NCBI GenBank assembly: GCA_018296165.2
Contig: JACKQL020000037.1
Span: 186,001 to 250,000 of the forward strand
Length of the DNA: 64,000 nt
Reading direction: 5' to 3'
From: Termitomyces sp. T153
Taxonomy: Eukaryota > Basidiomycota > Agaricomycetes > Agaricales > Lyophyllaceae
Made by a program: the position numbers and the translations under genes. Under the pieces are notes generated by a model, which saw only the letters and a list, made by a program, of their open reading frames with translations, ran no database searches and was not told the origin of the DNA. Of this stretch, positions 33,865 to 46,070 are shown piece after piece. The stretch's first letter is position 1. Each line of letters begins with the position of its first letter.

Positions 33865-36314
33865 ATGTCTGACAAACGAAGGGCAGAAATAGAGGCCAAA
33901 CGGCAGAAGCTCACTGAGCTCCGTAAGGCCCGTGCCGATCGAATAAAGTCGGACACCGAGAGACGGGCAACAGAGGTATGCATTTGAATAATGACATATG
34001 ATCAGTCCATTTCTATCTCATCCTACTAGGTTGCAGGACCAACTCCAGTGCGCAGAGATCTCGATGAGCTCGTCAACTCCTTAGTGGGTACCCCTTCACG
34101 TGGTTCTCGCGAGAGTGGTGGGGACCGTTCGCCTTCGCTACCTGGGACACCGTCAATAGGCAATATGATTGGACTTCCTGGCCCATCTGCACTGTCTATG
34201 TCTGGATCAGGACGCGTCAGTCGACAGAGCGACTTCTCGACTAGTGTTGGCCCGATGCCCAACCAACCTAGTAGCTCAACGGACCATGTCATCGAGCGGT
34301 GAGCATTGTGGTGTATCTCAAAGTAGACACGAACTGATTCTAGGTAAAAACTAAGCGTACTAACGCCACGAATATATAGTGACCTAATAGATGTGGAGCA
34401 GGAGTTATTCGATTTACCACGAAAGGTGCTACTTTCAAAATATGCAATCGGTGCCCCGACTGATTCAATATCTCAGGAACGCGTCAGCTATAATAAAGAA
34501 GTACAGACAACTACGATTGAAACGGATGAACGTCCGGAAGATTACGAAGAAGCCCTCAGACAACGAATACTGAGAGAACACGACTTAGAGAAGGAACGTC
34601 TTGCGCGTGAGAAGGAGCTTGAAGAGGAAAGCGTGAAGTTGGACCTTGAGATCGAGCAAGAAATTCGAGGTAGGCTCTAATCTTACATCATGTTTTCGAG
34701 AATGTCAATTCATCTTTACTTCAGAGCTATCGGAAGAAGAGCGAGCTGGTATCCTTACCGCGCCTGAATTCATCGATTTCGTCGAACAATCGTCAAAAAT
34801 TGTGCAGCGAGCTCTAAATGACGGTTACGACTATATCAGAGATTACACCATAGGAGCAGAGTCAGGAGGGTATGCCTTCATCTTATTCAGGTCTGCCAGT
34901 GGATTACAAACTGATGTTGAAAGTTAGAGATGACTCAGAAGGACGTGTCAAGTGCGTTTGTGAATTTTATGACGAACGTCACGGAAAAAATCGATCAATA
35001 ACAGACGTCGATTGGTCACCAAAAGTAGGTTTACCACCAAACAACGTTGTACTTCATCTCTGACGCTGCCCTCCAAGTATCCCGAACTCAGCGTCGCCTC
35101 ATACAACAAGAACCCGGCAGCGTTGAATGAACCAGACGGCATCGTCGCTGTTTGGAATCTCCATCTGCTCGAGCGGCCAGAATTCGTTTTCCATTCACAA
35201 GTACGTAGACATTTGTCCATCACTCAAGGTTGGGTGATTTGATCCACATCATACAGTCTGACGTGCTGTCTGTCATCTTCTCGCCGTTTCATTCGAATCT
35301 CATCTTCGGTGGCACATACTCTGGACAAATCCTCCTTTGGGACACCCGTTCCAAACATCTCCCTGTGCTGAAAACACCATTATCCGCCGCTGGACATACA
35401 CATCCTGTATACGCTATGCAGATGGTTGGGACACAAAATGCCCACAATCTAATCACAAGTAGCACAGATGGCACAGTATGTAGTTGGCTGGTGGATATGC
35501 TGGCTCAACCTCAGGTGCTCTCCTTTTCTCTTGACTTGGCGCGTATTCATATTGTTATGATCAGGAAACCCTTGAACTTGTTCATGCGGGCCACAACAAG
35601 ACTGGAGAGGTCGCGATAACTACTTTTGACTTCCCAGATAATGAAACCACTACGTTCTGGGCTGGAACAGAGGAAGGGAGCGTATATCAGGCCAATCGAT
35701 ATGACCGTGCTGGTGCTAAGGCCGGCCTGAACCAATACGACGTGTATAAAGGCCATGCTGGCCCTGTCATGAGTCTTCACTTCCATCCGCTCATCGGACC
35801 CGTGGACTTTTCAGATCTCTTCCTTACGAGTTCCGTTGACTGGACAGTCAAGCTCTGGCGAGCAAAGTCACTTACGAAACCTTCTACAACACCACATGTG
35901 ATCTCTCCATTGTACTCATTTGATGAAGCAGATGACTATGTGTATGATGTTAAATGGCATCCGGCTCATCCTGCGGTGTTTGGTACCGCCGATGGATCAG
36001 GACACTTTGATCTCTGGAATCTAAACACAGATACCGAGGTATGTGCTCAAAGTAAACTCACACGACTTTTTTTCTAATTTGAACAGGTGCCTGTGGTGTC
36101 AACAAATGTAGGCTCCGGGCGAGCAATCAACAAGCTCCAATGGGATCGAAAGGACGGACGACGCGCTGCTCTCGGCGGAAGTGACGGTCACTTGTATGTA
36201 TATGATATCGGAGACATGGCGCTTCCTAGAGAATCAGAGTGGACGGACTTGCAGAAGACTCTTGCTGGGACTGTTGGAGCTACCGGAATGGCAGAACCCG
36301 CCTCAGGTCGGTGA
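33865..36314 (+). CDS. Cytoplasmic dynein intermediate chain
   Basis: WD-repeat subunit that joins dynein heavy chain to the light chains and to dynactin. The N-terminus [20 protein letters not shown] is the dynactin p150-binding coiled coil common to this family. A Ser-rich linker ([16 protein letters not shown]) follows, then light-chain-binding segments and the block [17 protein letters not shown] charged helix ([20 protein letters not shown]) leads to a seven-bladed WD40 domain: [88 protein letters not shown] and [16 protein letters not shown]. About nine short introns; about 670 residues, slightly over the usual 600-650. The start has the expected sequence and a pyrimidine-rich leader. 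Confidence 0.95.
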
Positions 36315-36582
36315 ACGTGCTGATTCATATACCTGAATTTTTCCGTACATACTTGATACCAATCACGCTATCCTTGTAATTGAGGTCAAATCTGGCATAC
36401 TTGACTTTTTGGAGTTGAAAAAAGTCGATCCGAAGTGATCGAGGACCCTTCCGGTCGTCATCAAAAATTCTTTGATCAAGTCCAGTCAACTCCGGGTCCC
36501 AAGCGACATTTTTTGGGCGCGCTGCCCCCACTTTCCTTTCACATTGCTAACTGATAGACTTCCTCTCCTTTATCTGGAACCC

Positions 36583-38193
36583 ATGCAGCGGGCTCTGCTA
36601 ATAGACGAAATAATCCGGCACATCTTCCACTTCTCTGCAGAGGAGGGACTTGCTACACTCAACGCACTCGCGAGATGTTGTAGAACATGGGAGGACCCTG
36701 CTTTAGACTACTTATGGACACGGCTCTCCTCTATTGCGCCTTTGTTAAAGCTGATCCCGGGTGTTGAGCTGGCTAATAGGATGTATGTAAGTGACACCTT
36801 CCGGTTTTCTTTCCTCGAAGAAATGAAAAACCTAACATTGTTCCAGGTCTTTCAAGCAACGGATCCTACCCCAGACTTGACGCGATTCCATTTTTATGCT
36901 TCACGAGTCAAGCATATCTCTCACCAACGAAAAGTTCAGGTGCATCCCTTGATACTATCCATCCTAAGGGGCCGACTCCTCCCTTTCACTCATCCCACTG
37001 TGATGCTCCCCTCCCTACGTTCCGTAAAACTGTCGATGTACAATTGCGATGAGATTCATGCGTGTCTGAGTATATCAGGTGCGCTAAGCAAGTTGGACAT
37101 TGACCTAGGCTTCAAGACCAGAACCTCAAATGAGCACATTGTCCAGTACCTACAAGATGTTGTCAAGACCGCTTCTGATCTTCAGCATCTCAGTGTCCGT
37201 GGATCCCTCACCGGGCCTCTCATGGGCTTGGTATCCTCCATGTGTAATATCCACACCCTGTCCCTTCGCTTGGGTCCGTCCTTGACCACGGATGCCTTAC
37301 TTGCTATTTCGAGCTTCTCAAATCTCTCCGAGCTCGAAATCCACGTAGGTCATATCGCTGGCGACGATCTCTCTGCTGCCTTTGCCGAAAACAATACCCC
37401 ATTATTCCCTTCATTAACCCAGCTCCACATACGCGCTCACACGCCGTTGCTTGCGCTAATTCTAGATAAAATACCCATAGATGCTTTGAATGCCCTCCAC
37501 ATAGAAGCCGAAGAAACGGTTGGTGTGCCAGTTGCCTGGGGTCCAGTACTCAGAAACATCAGCACGAGGGCATCTAATAGTCTTCGGGATCTTACTATAG
37601 AACATCACATCGAAATAGACGAGACGGAACTAGACGCCTCAAGCGCTTATACCATTGGTCCATCCCTTGGACCAGTTAAAACCAATACCCCGATACCCTT
37701 TTCTGATCTTCAAACACTCGGTTCCCTGCGACACCTTTCAAAATTCGTTCTTGACACTACACTTCCGCCTGCCATAAGTGACGAGAACCTGACCACTCTC
37801 ATCAAAGGCTGGCCAGAACTCCAATATCTCGATCTAGGCTCGGCTTCCCCAGTATCTCAGGCCAAGTCCCTGACTTTTCGGTCTTTGTGCACATTGGCAA
37901 TAAGGACACCTAAACTCATATCCCTCGTTGTGGCACCCGAGTTGAAGGGATGCGATCCTACCACTATCCCTGTGGATACTCCCAGTCAGCACACTCTGAC
38001 CCGCCTGACATTCGCATGTGCTCCGCCATCGGATTCTGTAAAACTGGCGCAGTACCTTCACCGCCTTTTCCCCATGTTAATCGAGGTGGATGGGTTACCT
38101 GAACATGAGGAAGGGTGGTCCGAAGTGCGGAATGTAATGCGGTTATCTCCAGAACTTTGTCATAGATTCCACGATTTTCTTCGCCCTACATAG
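36583..38193 (+). CDS. F-box protein with leucine-rich repeats
   Basis: Member of the large mushroom F-box family. The N-terminus MQRALLIDEIIRHIFHFSAE and the following LNALARCCRTWEDPALDYLW form the F-box helices, expected to bind Skp1 of an SCF ubiquitin ligase. The rest is irregular leucine-rich repeats (LHTLSLRLGPSLTTDALLA-like units, SSFSNLSELEIHVGHIAG, PELQYLDLGSASPVS). One intron of exactly 60 nt (36786-36845, GTAAGT...TTCCAG) contains no stop, so the frame reads through it. The spliced form gives the conserved MYVFQATDPTP. An in-frame ATG exists 37 codons upstream, but that extension has no family resemblance. About 516 residues. Substrate unknown. Confidence 0.85.
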   Translation: MQRALLIDEIIRHIFHFSAEEGLATLNALARCCRTWEDPALDYLWTRLSSIAPLLKLIPGVELANRMYVSDTFRFSFLEEMKNLTLFQVFQATDPTPDLTRFHFYASRVKHISHQRKVQVHPLILSILRGRLLPFTHPTVMLPSLRSVKLSMYNCDEIHACLSISGALSKLDIDLGFKTRTSNEHIVQYLQDVVKTASDLQHLSVRGSLTGPLMGLVSSMCNIHTLSLRLGPSLTTDALLAISSFSNLSELEIHVGHIAGDDLSAAFAENNTPLFPSLTQLHIRAHTPLLALILDKIPIDALNALHIEAEETVGVPVAWGPVLRNISTRASNSLRDLTIEHHIEIDETELDASSAYTIGPSLGPVKTNTPIPFSDLQTLGSLRHLSKFVLDTTLPPAISDENLTTLIKGWPELQYLDLGSASPVSQAKSLTFRSLCTLAIRTPKLISLVVAPELKGCDPTTIPVDTPSQHTLTRLTFACAPPSDSVKLAQYLHRLFPMLIEVDGLPEHEEGWSEVRNVMRLSPELCHRFHDFLRPT

Positions 38194-39268
38194 ATCCTTA
38201 GAGCCTTGTATATAGTCTTACTCTTCAGACCGTTAGAGGGTCTAGTTAATTTATTAGATGACATTTGGTAGACTTAATTGGAGCTTTAGATAGAGAATGA
38301 TGCTTCAGGCTGAAGGACACCGTGACTTGTCAGTGAGCAACCCAGACATCCCAGCCTACCATATCCTCCTCCATCGTATCCATGGTCACCTTGAGACATA
38401 TATCCACGAGAACACGCGTTGATACCTGCACAACATGAACCCATCCATTACTCACTCCCCAAAAACACCCATTATGAACCTCTCTGTTCATCCGTCCAAG
38501 CAGCGAGCCATCAGACACCGTGTAGCATCTTTCAACCATCTTTGTGCCTTTCACTCTTCTGCAGACTCATTCACAAACTCCAAAGCACGCACACGGCGTA
38601 GATATTGTTGTGCTAAAGCGTGCAACTTGTCGGTAGAGTTTTGGATGTCTTACCGAACGAAGTGGGGTTGTATGTAACTGATGAACTTCATTGACTGATT
38701 GAGACCCATCAACTATTCTTTCCTTTGGCTAGTGTCTGCTCTGTTCACATTCGATAGATGTCGACAGCCACACTCAGCTTCAGTCTACCGAACGTATTGT
38801 GGAAAGGGTTGTTAGAAGCCGTTTCTATCCGTTGCAATATTTCGCGCCACTGATGGTAATAAATGCCTACAATCCGAGTCAGGTTCTAAAACCAGATACA
38901 TCAACCAAAATACATCCAACAAAACGAGAATCGCGAGTGAACAAAGAGAATGAAGATGAACTAGACAGACTGAACCTCGACACTATATACAAGATTGCTT
39001 GCAGAGAACTTTGCACAAGCCGATCACGATTCATGAACCTGATTCAATGCATATGCAGACTTCCGCGGTTGAAGCTGTTTGAAGCTTGAAGTTCAGACAG
39101 TTCGGTTGTAACGTCCTCGAAATGCTTGATGAAGATCTAAACTTACTTCCAATGCTTCGCTCAAGCATCTGTTCTGTCGTTCACACTTGATTGGGATAGC
39201 ACAGGTGTATTGTCAAATGTACTACAACTAGTCTAGTTCGCAGTGTTGCGGTATACCGAAGGCATCAT
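38194..39268. other. Intergenic, about 1.1 kb, no gene assigned
   Basis: Short open frames on both strands (for example 38435-38677 and 38799-39089 plus, 38330-38554 minus) have no recognisable domains and do not link through good splice sites. It may hold an undetected small gene or relics. Nothing can be supported. Confidence 0.4.
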
Positions 39269-39956
<688 letters not shown>

Positions 39957-40209
39957 TGTGAATGCGGACGCCTTCTCTGTCCAACGATCTCAACGATGGA
40001 GTCTTTGAAAAAGCAAGAGCCGTTGCTGTGTCAGCAGCGATTTCTGTTGATACTTGAAGAAAAATAAGGTTTGATCTCACGTGGTTTACTAAATACATAC
40101 AAATACTCTGCAGCCGCGTCGCGTGGAACGCGTCCGATTTCTTAGATTTCTCTTTGCCCTGCGCATCCCTAAGTTTTGTCTTCTTCCCAATTTAAAGCTA
40201 CCTAGAACT

Positions 40210-41600
40210 ATGGACAGTGACAACGATACCCAGATGATGGATGCTGAGCCTCTTTTGAGTGCGGTGAAAGGAAAGGGAAGGGCTGTGGACCGTGAACAAC
40301 CATACGATAATGATAACTTACCGTGGTAGGCAATCTAGGGAGTGTTTACCATTTACTATCCCTGATTCTAGTTTAGGGTAGAAAAGTATAGGCCAGTTAC
40401 ACTAGATGACGTGGTCTCTCATCACGACATAACGTCTACTAGTGAGTTCATGACACTTATGTTTACGGTATTGGTCTTACCCGAAGGCAGTCGAAAGGTT
40501 TATAGAGAAGAACAGACTACCTCATCTTCTCTTCTATGGCCCTCCTGGAACAGGAAAGACGTCAACAATTCTCGCAGTCGCCCGGCGGATATATGGTGCA
40601 GACTATAAGAAACAGATACTCGAGGTACGCGTCTGTCTCGCGTTCTTGGTTTTGAATCTGACGTTTGACTAAAGCTTAATGCCTCTGACGAACGTGGAAT
40701 AGAGGTTGTGCGGGAACAAATCAAGCAATTTGCGGAGACGCGAACGCTCTTCTCGAAGGGCTACAAGCTCATCATACTTGATGAAGCCGACATGATGACA
40801 CAAGCAGCTCAAGCTGCCTTACGTCGTGTCATAGAACAATATACCAAGAATGTCCGATTCTGCATCATCTGCAACTATGTCAACAAAATTGCACCAGCCA
40901 TCCAAAGCCGATGCACTCGGTTCAGGTTCTCTCCCTTGCCGATAGCCGAAGTCGAGAAACGACTGAACACTATTATCGAGGCAGAAAAGTGAGTTCCTTT
41001 TGTTTGATCGTGTTAAAGAGAACTTTTGACCATCACTTTCCCTGTTAGAGTCGCCTTGACAGACGATGGAAAGAAAGCCCTTCTGAAGCTTTCCAGGGGT
41101 GACATGCGCCGTGCTCTTAACGTCTTACAAGCCTGCCATGCAGCATACGATATTACAGGAGAAACTGAGATCTACAATTGTACTGGGAATCCACACCCCT
41201 CTGACATAGAAACTATCGTCAATTCAATGCTTTCTGATGAGTTCACTACGTCTTACCAAAGTGCGTCCCCATAAGTTCTGTAGTGATAATGAGTTGACAA
41301 GTGGTCAAAGTGATCTCAACTATGAAAACAGAGAGAGGTCTGGCTCTGCAGGATCTTCTAACTGGGGCGTATGATTATGTCGAGACTATTGAGTTGAAGC
41401 CTCATGCCAGAGTATACCTTCTAGATCATCTGGCTACAACAGAGTAAGCATCACCGAAAATATCTGTTCTTCAGATGCTGACAGCTGACTGATCTCTTGC
41501 TAGGCACCGTTTGTCTACGGGAGCAAGCGAGAAAATTCAGTTGACGGCTTTGCTGGCTGCGTTCAAAAACACAGTCGAGCTTTCTGCCAAAGGTACTTGA
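40210..41600 (+). CDS. RFC3: Replication factor C subunit 3 (clamp loader ATPase)
   Basis: Small RFC subunit (yeast Rfc3, human RFC5). It loads PCNA at primer-template junctions, so it works with the polymerase delta encoded in this window. The N-terminus is acidic ([16 protein letters not shown]). It leads to [20 protein letters not shown] and Walker [21 protein letters not shown]. Then come [20 protein letters not shown], Walker [11 protein letters not shown] and [20 protein letters not shown]. The SRC arginine-finger motif is [14 protein letters not shown]. Later blocks are [20 protein letters not shown] and [20 protein letters not shown]. The collar ends [12 protein letters not shown]. 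Six introns; about 355 residues. Confidence 0.95.
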
Positions 41601-42517
41601 TTCATGATCATCGTGTAATTGGAAAACAATTTATGTAAAGTTTTTATATCCAATATGAATTCCAAAGGATATAATTCAAAGTTATCCATAACGTATATTT
41701 TATTAGCTGCTATCTCGGATTCCTTCATATCCTCTTCGCCTGCTCAAAGACTGTGTCCTTCTCCATTTGGTCCGATTCATACAATTAAGTTCGAAATGGG
41801 CTTGTTCGACCTGTTCTGTTCTTGTCGATAAGTTGGAAGAAAGCTGAACAACCTGACAATCATATTATGAATTTGTCTTTTTGCTTGACTTGTCCGACGG
41901 TTGGGAGAGAATATTGCGACCACGAGTGACAAAATTCGCAAAACTTAGCCTTGAATCTATCTCGTCAATTGTGCTGGGGTAAATGGATACGTCAGAATCA
42001 TGGAAGAAGTGAAGTGTATTTAGAGAGGACACACTGCTTCCGCATTTCGCTTGCCCAAGTTATTTCCTTCAATTGAGGAGCATTCAAGGATGCACCCAGG
42101 ATACCCAATACCATCCCAACAAGCGTCTCAATTACAATCTTTATACATGGGGGAGATTAGACTAGGGGCGCGCTCATCAGTAGTGTACGCACGCTCCGGG
42201 GCAATGATCCCTCTGGCCGTCCAAGAGCTTTCAGGTGGGAGAGGTCTGGAAACACCAAGTCCACATGAATGTTATGAACAAGAACAGTGGTTCATATGAG
42301 CTGACGTTCATAGGACGAATACGCCGCTGTGACGTTAGCCATCAGTCGCTGGAGGTGGTTTGGAACATGGTGCTCACCATGGAGAATAGAAAGTGTAGCG
42401 AGCAGAAGGAAGAATTGACCGAGACTTAGCATGCTGGCGGTCGGAATCAAGACGCGTCGATATCCACGTGTGGGTGATGCTTGTCCTCAGACTCTGACGG
42501 CTACTCTGGCAACCTCA
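41601..42517. other. Intergenic: RFC3 3' flank and ZW10 upstream region
   Basis: About 900 bp. An 82-codon plus frame at 42051-42299 has unbiased composition and no motif. The ZW10 frame stays open upstream to 42431, but the ATG at 42518 gives the sensible start MAFPIPAHLPRRSA. No other feature seen. Confidence 0.4.
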
Positions 42518-45500
42518 ATGGCATTTCCTATACCTGCTCATCTACCTCGGCGGTCTGCCCCTCAAGATGTGACAACCCAAATTCTCTCAAAACTTGATGC
42601 TGCAACGAATAAAACATTGAACGCGGAACTTGCCCGCTCATGGGTGTCAGAACTGGACGAAACTATAACGTTGACTAAGGTAATCTCAAGAGGGCCTCCC
42701 ATCTACACATGGACTCAAACTTGGTGTAGACCCGCTTGCATGAACGTATTCAGGAAGACCTTCCAGAATTTCAGAGGCAGTTGGCAGCTTCTAAGGATGT
42801 TCAAGAACGTTTGCGGGCCTTGACGGCCAATGTAGATACCCTCAGCAACTCAGTTTCTAACCCGGAGGTGAGCAGTATCTCGTATCTCAATGGCTTAAAA
42901 TTGAACGGACATTAGACGGGACTCATACCAAGCCTCGTCCGAACGCTGACTGAACATGCGGAATTAACAGAACAGACTACGGAGGCTCGCGTCGAGCACG
43001 AGGCCCTTTCTCATTTATTGGCTTGTAGGACATCACTCAAGTCTTTCGAGAATCTTGTTAAGGATGGCAAGTTATCAGAAGCAGTAGGAGTATGCAGGGA
43101 GGTGGAAACGCTATTGCAATCGACCCCAACGTATTTGGATGAAACTCGCGTCATGGTGGATATAAGGGTGAGTTCCTGTTACCGTATGTCAACTCTGAGA
43201 AATCAAATCGTGCTCTTATTAGCGCAAATTCCGTTCTACCCAAGCTCGGAACGACGAGCAGCTCAGTGATGCATACTCAAGAAGCGTCTTTGTTTCACAG
43301 CATAAAATTGAACCTTCCAGTCATGAGCTTACTATTCATGCCTCGGTTCAAGGTGCGTTTTATGTTATATACATGTCTGGTCAGACCATATGTAAGCCCT
43401 GCAGTCCGACAATCCGATGCTACTATTCACCTGCCTGCCGTTATGACTTCACTCTCGTCTAACTCCCTGTCAAATCACCTCACGATTCTTCGGCGCGACC
43501 TGACAAGCCTGTTCATTGATATTCTATCGAGACAGCCTGTATTGATTACAGTGTCGTCGGAGGCTTCAAGACACAATCTCGTACTGAATCCTGCAAGATC
43601 CAAAGATGAAACTCTTATCACGCGACTGGAAAACCTCTCGGGTTTCTTCAACTTTCTCTCGTCCCACTTCTTTCCTAGCCTCCCTGCTTCGCAATCAGCG
43701 CCTTTTACGCGCGCACTCTGCAAACCAACAACGACCAGCGTTCTGAATAACCTCCTGATTCCCTCCCTCCCATCATCGTTCGACCTTCTTCCTCCCTTCC
43801 TGGAACTAACGCGACAGGCAGTCGCTTTCGAAGACAGGATCATCATTGGATTGTTAGGCAACGACCCGAATGATCACCCCATCAAAAGTTGGGTTGAAGG
43901 TGTCAGTGGACACTACGAGCGTCAGAGACGAATGGATATCCTCAGCCGTTCGCGCGAAATAATCGTTACCCCGGACGACCAGTATGACACATTTCTTGTT
44001 GAAGTTGAAGCTGATGTGGCTCCTATGGCCGAACCATCTGTCGTTCCTGTCCAAGACGACGCGTGGGGCTTTGACAACGACATGGATTCAAAGCCTGATA
44101 AAGTGGTAGTCAATACTACTGATGAAGAAATCAGCCCCGTTAAAGACGATGCGTGGGGCTTTGACGACGACAACGACTCGAAACCCGATCCAGTGGTGGT
44201 TGATACATTCAAGGAAGAGATTAGCCCTGTCAAAGATGATGCCTGGGGCTTTGATGACGACATCACAGATGCTGGAGCTGACGAGACTGTGGATGAGAAT
44301 ACCTGGGGCTTTGACGACGATATTCCCGCTGAACCTGAGCCTAAGTCAGTCACTCCGGATGTGACTAAAGAGGCCCCGCCTCCAAAAGTCACAAATGGGG
44401 ACGTTGAGCAAGAACCAGACCCATCAGAAACATGGGGATGGAACGAAGGCGAAGACGTGCCCCTAGCAGAGGAGTCTGCCTGGGACGATCCGTGGGCTGA
44501 CCCGCCTGCTGCATCCACACCAGATTCTGCGGCCGACTCTCGCCCTCCTCCTGCACCCTCAATAACTTCCCCAAAGGTAGCCGGTGGACTTCAGAAGGCT
44601 GCCAACAAAGGAAAGAAAAAGCATCTTGACGGAAATTCATCCACATCATCGCCTGTCATAACCTCCCCTCAACCTTCTGTATCGACCACCTCCTCGCCAC
44701 CCTTGAACAAGCCTTCATCAACAAAATCCAACGGACATCCTCCGCTGCGGTCTGCGACAACGCGGCCTTCCACCATCGACCTGCAACCGCCGCTGAAAGA
44801 GACATATTTAGCCTCTGGACGCTCAAAGCTCATAATCCGTCAAGTAGAAGACGTCCTTGCCGAGGGCAAACACCTCGCATCTTCATCTATTTTTCCTGCT
44901 TCATCTTCTACCCAAACTTCGACTGCAGTTGGTACAACCCTTCTGCTGACAGCACCAGCAGTGCTCGACCTACACCGTGCACTGTACCCTGTCAAATTCT
45001 CAAAAGCATTTCAAAGTCCAGAAGCAGGAATGCGATATGCAAATGATTGCGCATTTCTTGCTGGAGAGGTTGAGCGTATGAAACGAGGTTCAACAACCCT
45101 CATTGCTGAGCGATTGGGCGAGTGTGCGGGTTGTTTGAAAGTCTTGAGCGAGAGCTGGTATTCTGATGTTATTGTGAGTTTCCGTCGTCATATTTTTCTC
45201 GGCCTTTGACGACCTTGAAATGTAGACTAGAGAACAGAAAGCGCTGGACAAGATCTTAAAGGCTGGCGCACAAGGTTTTACATATACAGGAGATCAGGAT
45301 CGCTACGACGAGTGTGAGAGCGCCATGACCCAAGTGCTCAAGGAAGTGCGGCGACTCGCATCGCGGCTTAAGGTACGCTCATTTCTTGATGACTGAAATA
45401 TTGATGATTTATGTTTGTCGTTCGCAGGGAATTTTGACCAAGACTAAATACTATACAGCAATCGGACTCTTCGTGGAAGCCGTGCTCGATCGTACCATAC

Positions 45501-45953
45501 GCGACATCCTTGCGCTACCTGACATCCCTGAAGTCGAGTCTCACCGTCTCAGTGAGTTATGTCACATCTTCAACGCTCTAGAGGGCTTGTTCGTCGAGGA
45601 TGCCACCCAAGTTCGCATCGTATCCATATTCTTGTGAACCCGCTATTCTGACTTTGATATATGACAGTCATCTTTTGTTGTCGCATATGTCCCTTCATGG
45701 CTCAAATTTTCTTACCTCACTGAGCTGTTGGTGCGTTATCTTCAATCGTACTTCGATTTACGTGGGTTTGATTCTGGGCCTTTAGGAGGCATCCATGGCA
45801 GACATCACTTATCTCTTCGAGGAGGGGGCCCTTGTGGATTTCCAAGTCGATGAGCTGGTACGACTCGTGCGAGCACTCTTTGCAGACACTCAGCTTAGGA
45901 CGAACACGATTACGAAGCTAACGGGTGGACATCCTGCCCCTCGAGGACAGTAG
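42518..45953 (+). CDS. ZW10: ZW10/Dsl1-family vesicle tethering and kinetochore protein
   Basis: ZW10 is the tethering subunit of the ER NRZ/Dsl1 complex for COPI vesicles and, in animals, part of the RZZ kinetochore complex. The N-terminal helical part reads DVTTQILSKLDAATNKTLNA, RSWVSELDETITLTK, FQRQLAASKDVQERLRALTA and KSFENLVKDGKLSEAVGVCR. The middle has LPSSFDLLPPFLELTRQAVA. The C-terminal part reads SPEAGMRYANDCAFLAGEVE, TAIGLFVEAVLDRTIRDILA, HRLSELCHIFNALEGLF and LVDFQVDELVRLVRALFADT, all ZW10 landmarks. An acidic disordered insert (44050-44800) carries repeated Trp-acidic motifs (see the repeat entry). About nine introns; the protein is roughly 950 residues, longer than the usual 750-800 because of the insert. 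Confidence 0.9.
44053..44510 (+). repeat. Coding 30-residue repeats with Trp-acidic motifs inside ZW10
   Basis: Three copies at a 90-bp period encode the form DDAWGFDxDxDSKPDxVVVxTxxEEISPVK, at about 44056, 44146 and 44236. They are followed by looser copies TWGFDDD (about 44300), TWGWNEGED (about 44430) and AWDDPWAD (about 44480). The aromatic-acidic core is constant while spacer residues drift, which points to selection on the motif. Confidence 0.85.
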
Positions 45954-46070
45954 TAATTTTGTGCGGGCATGAATCATGCGGCGTTGGAATTTGACGACAC
46001 TATTGTATACCTAATGGCCAATAATATCATTTTCTGATCAACCGGTTGAGAGTCTACTGGAGGCGACACC

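Noticed and set aside
36786..36845. Reading the F-box gene as intronless
   Set aside because: The 60-nt segment has GTAAGT and TTCCAG ends and breaks the conserved block; it is an in-frame intron.
38194..39268. Short frames of 74-96 codons considered as genes
   Set aside because: No domain, no compatible splice partners and no codon pattern like the neighbours.
43922..44518. 198-codon minus frame with Ser/Gly/Thr-rich repeats
   Set aside because: Antisense of the repeated Trp-acidic segment of ZW10; its apparent repeats only mirror the real ones.
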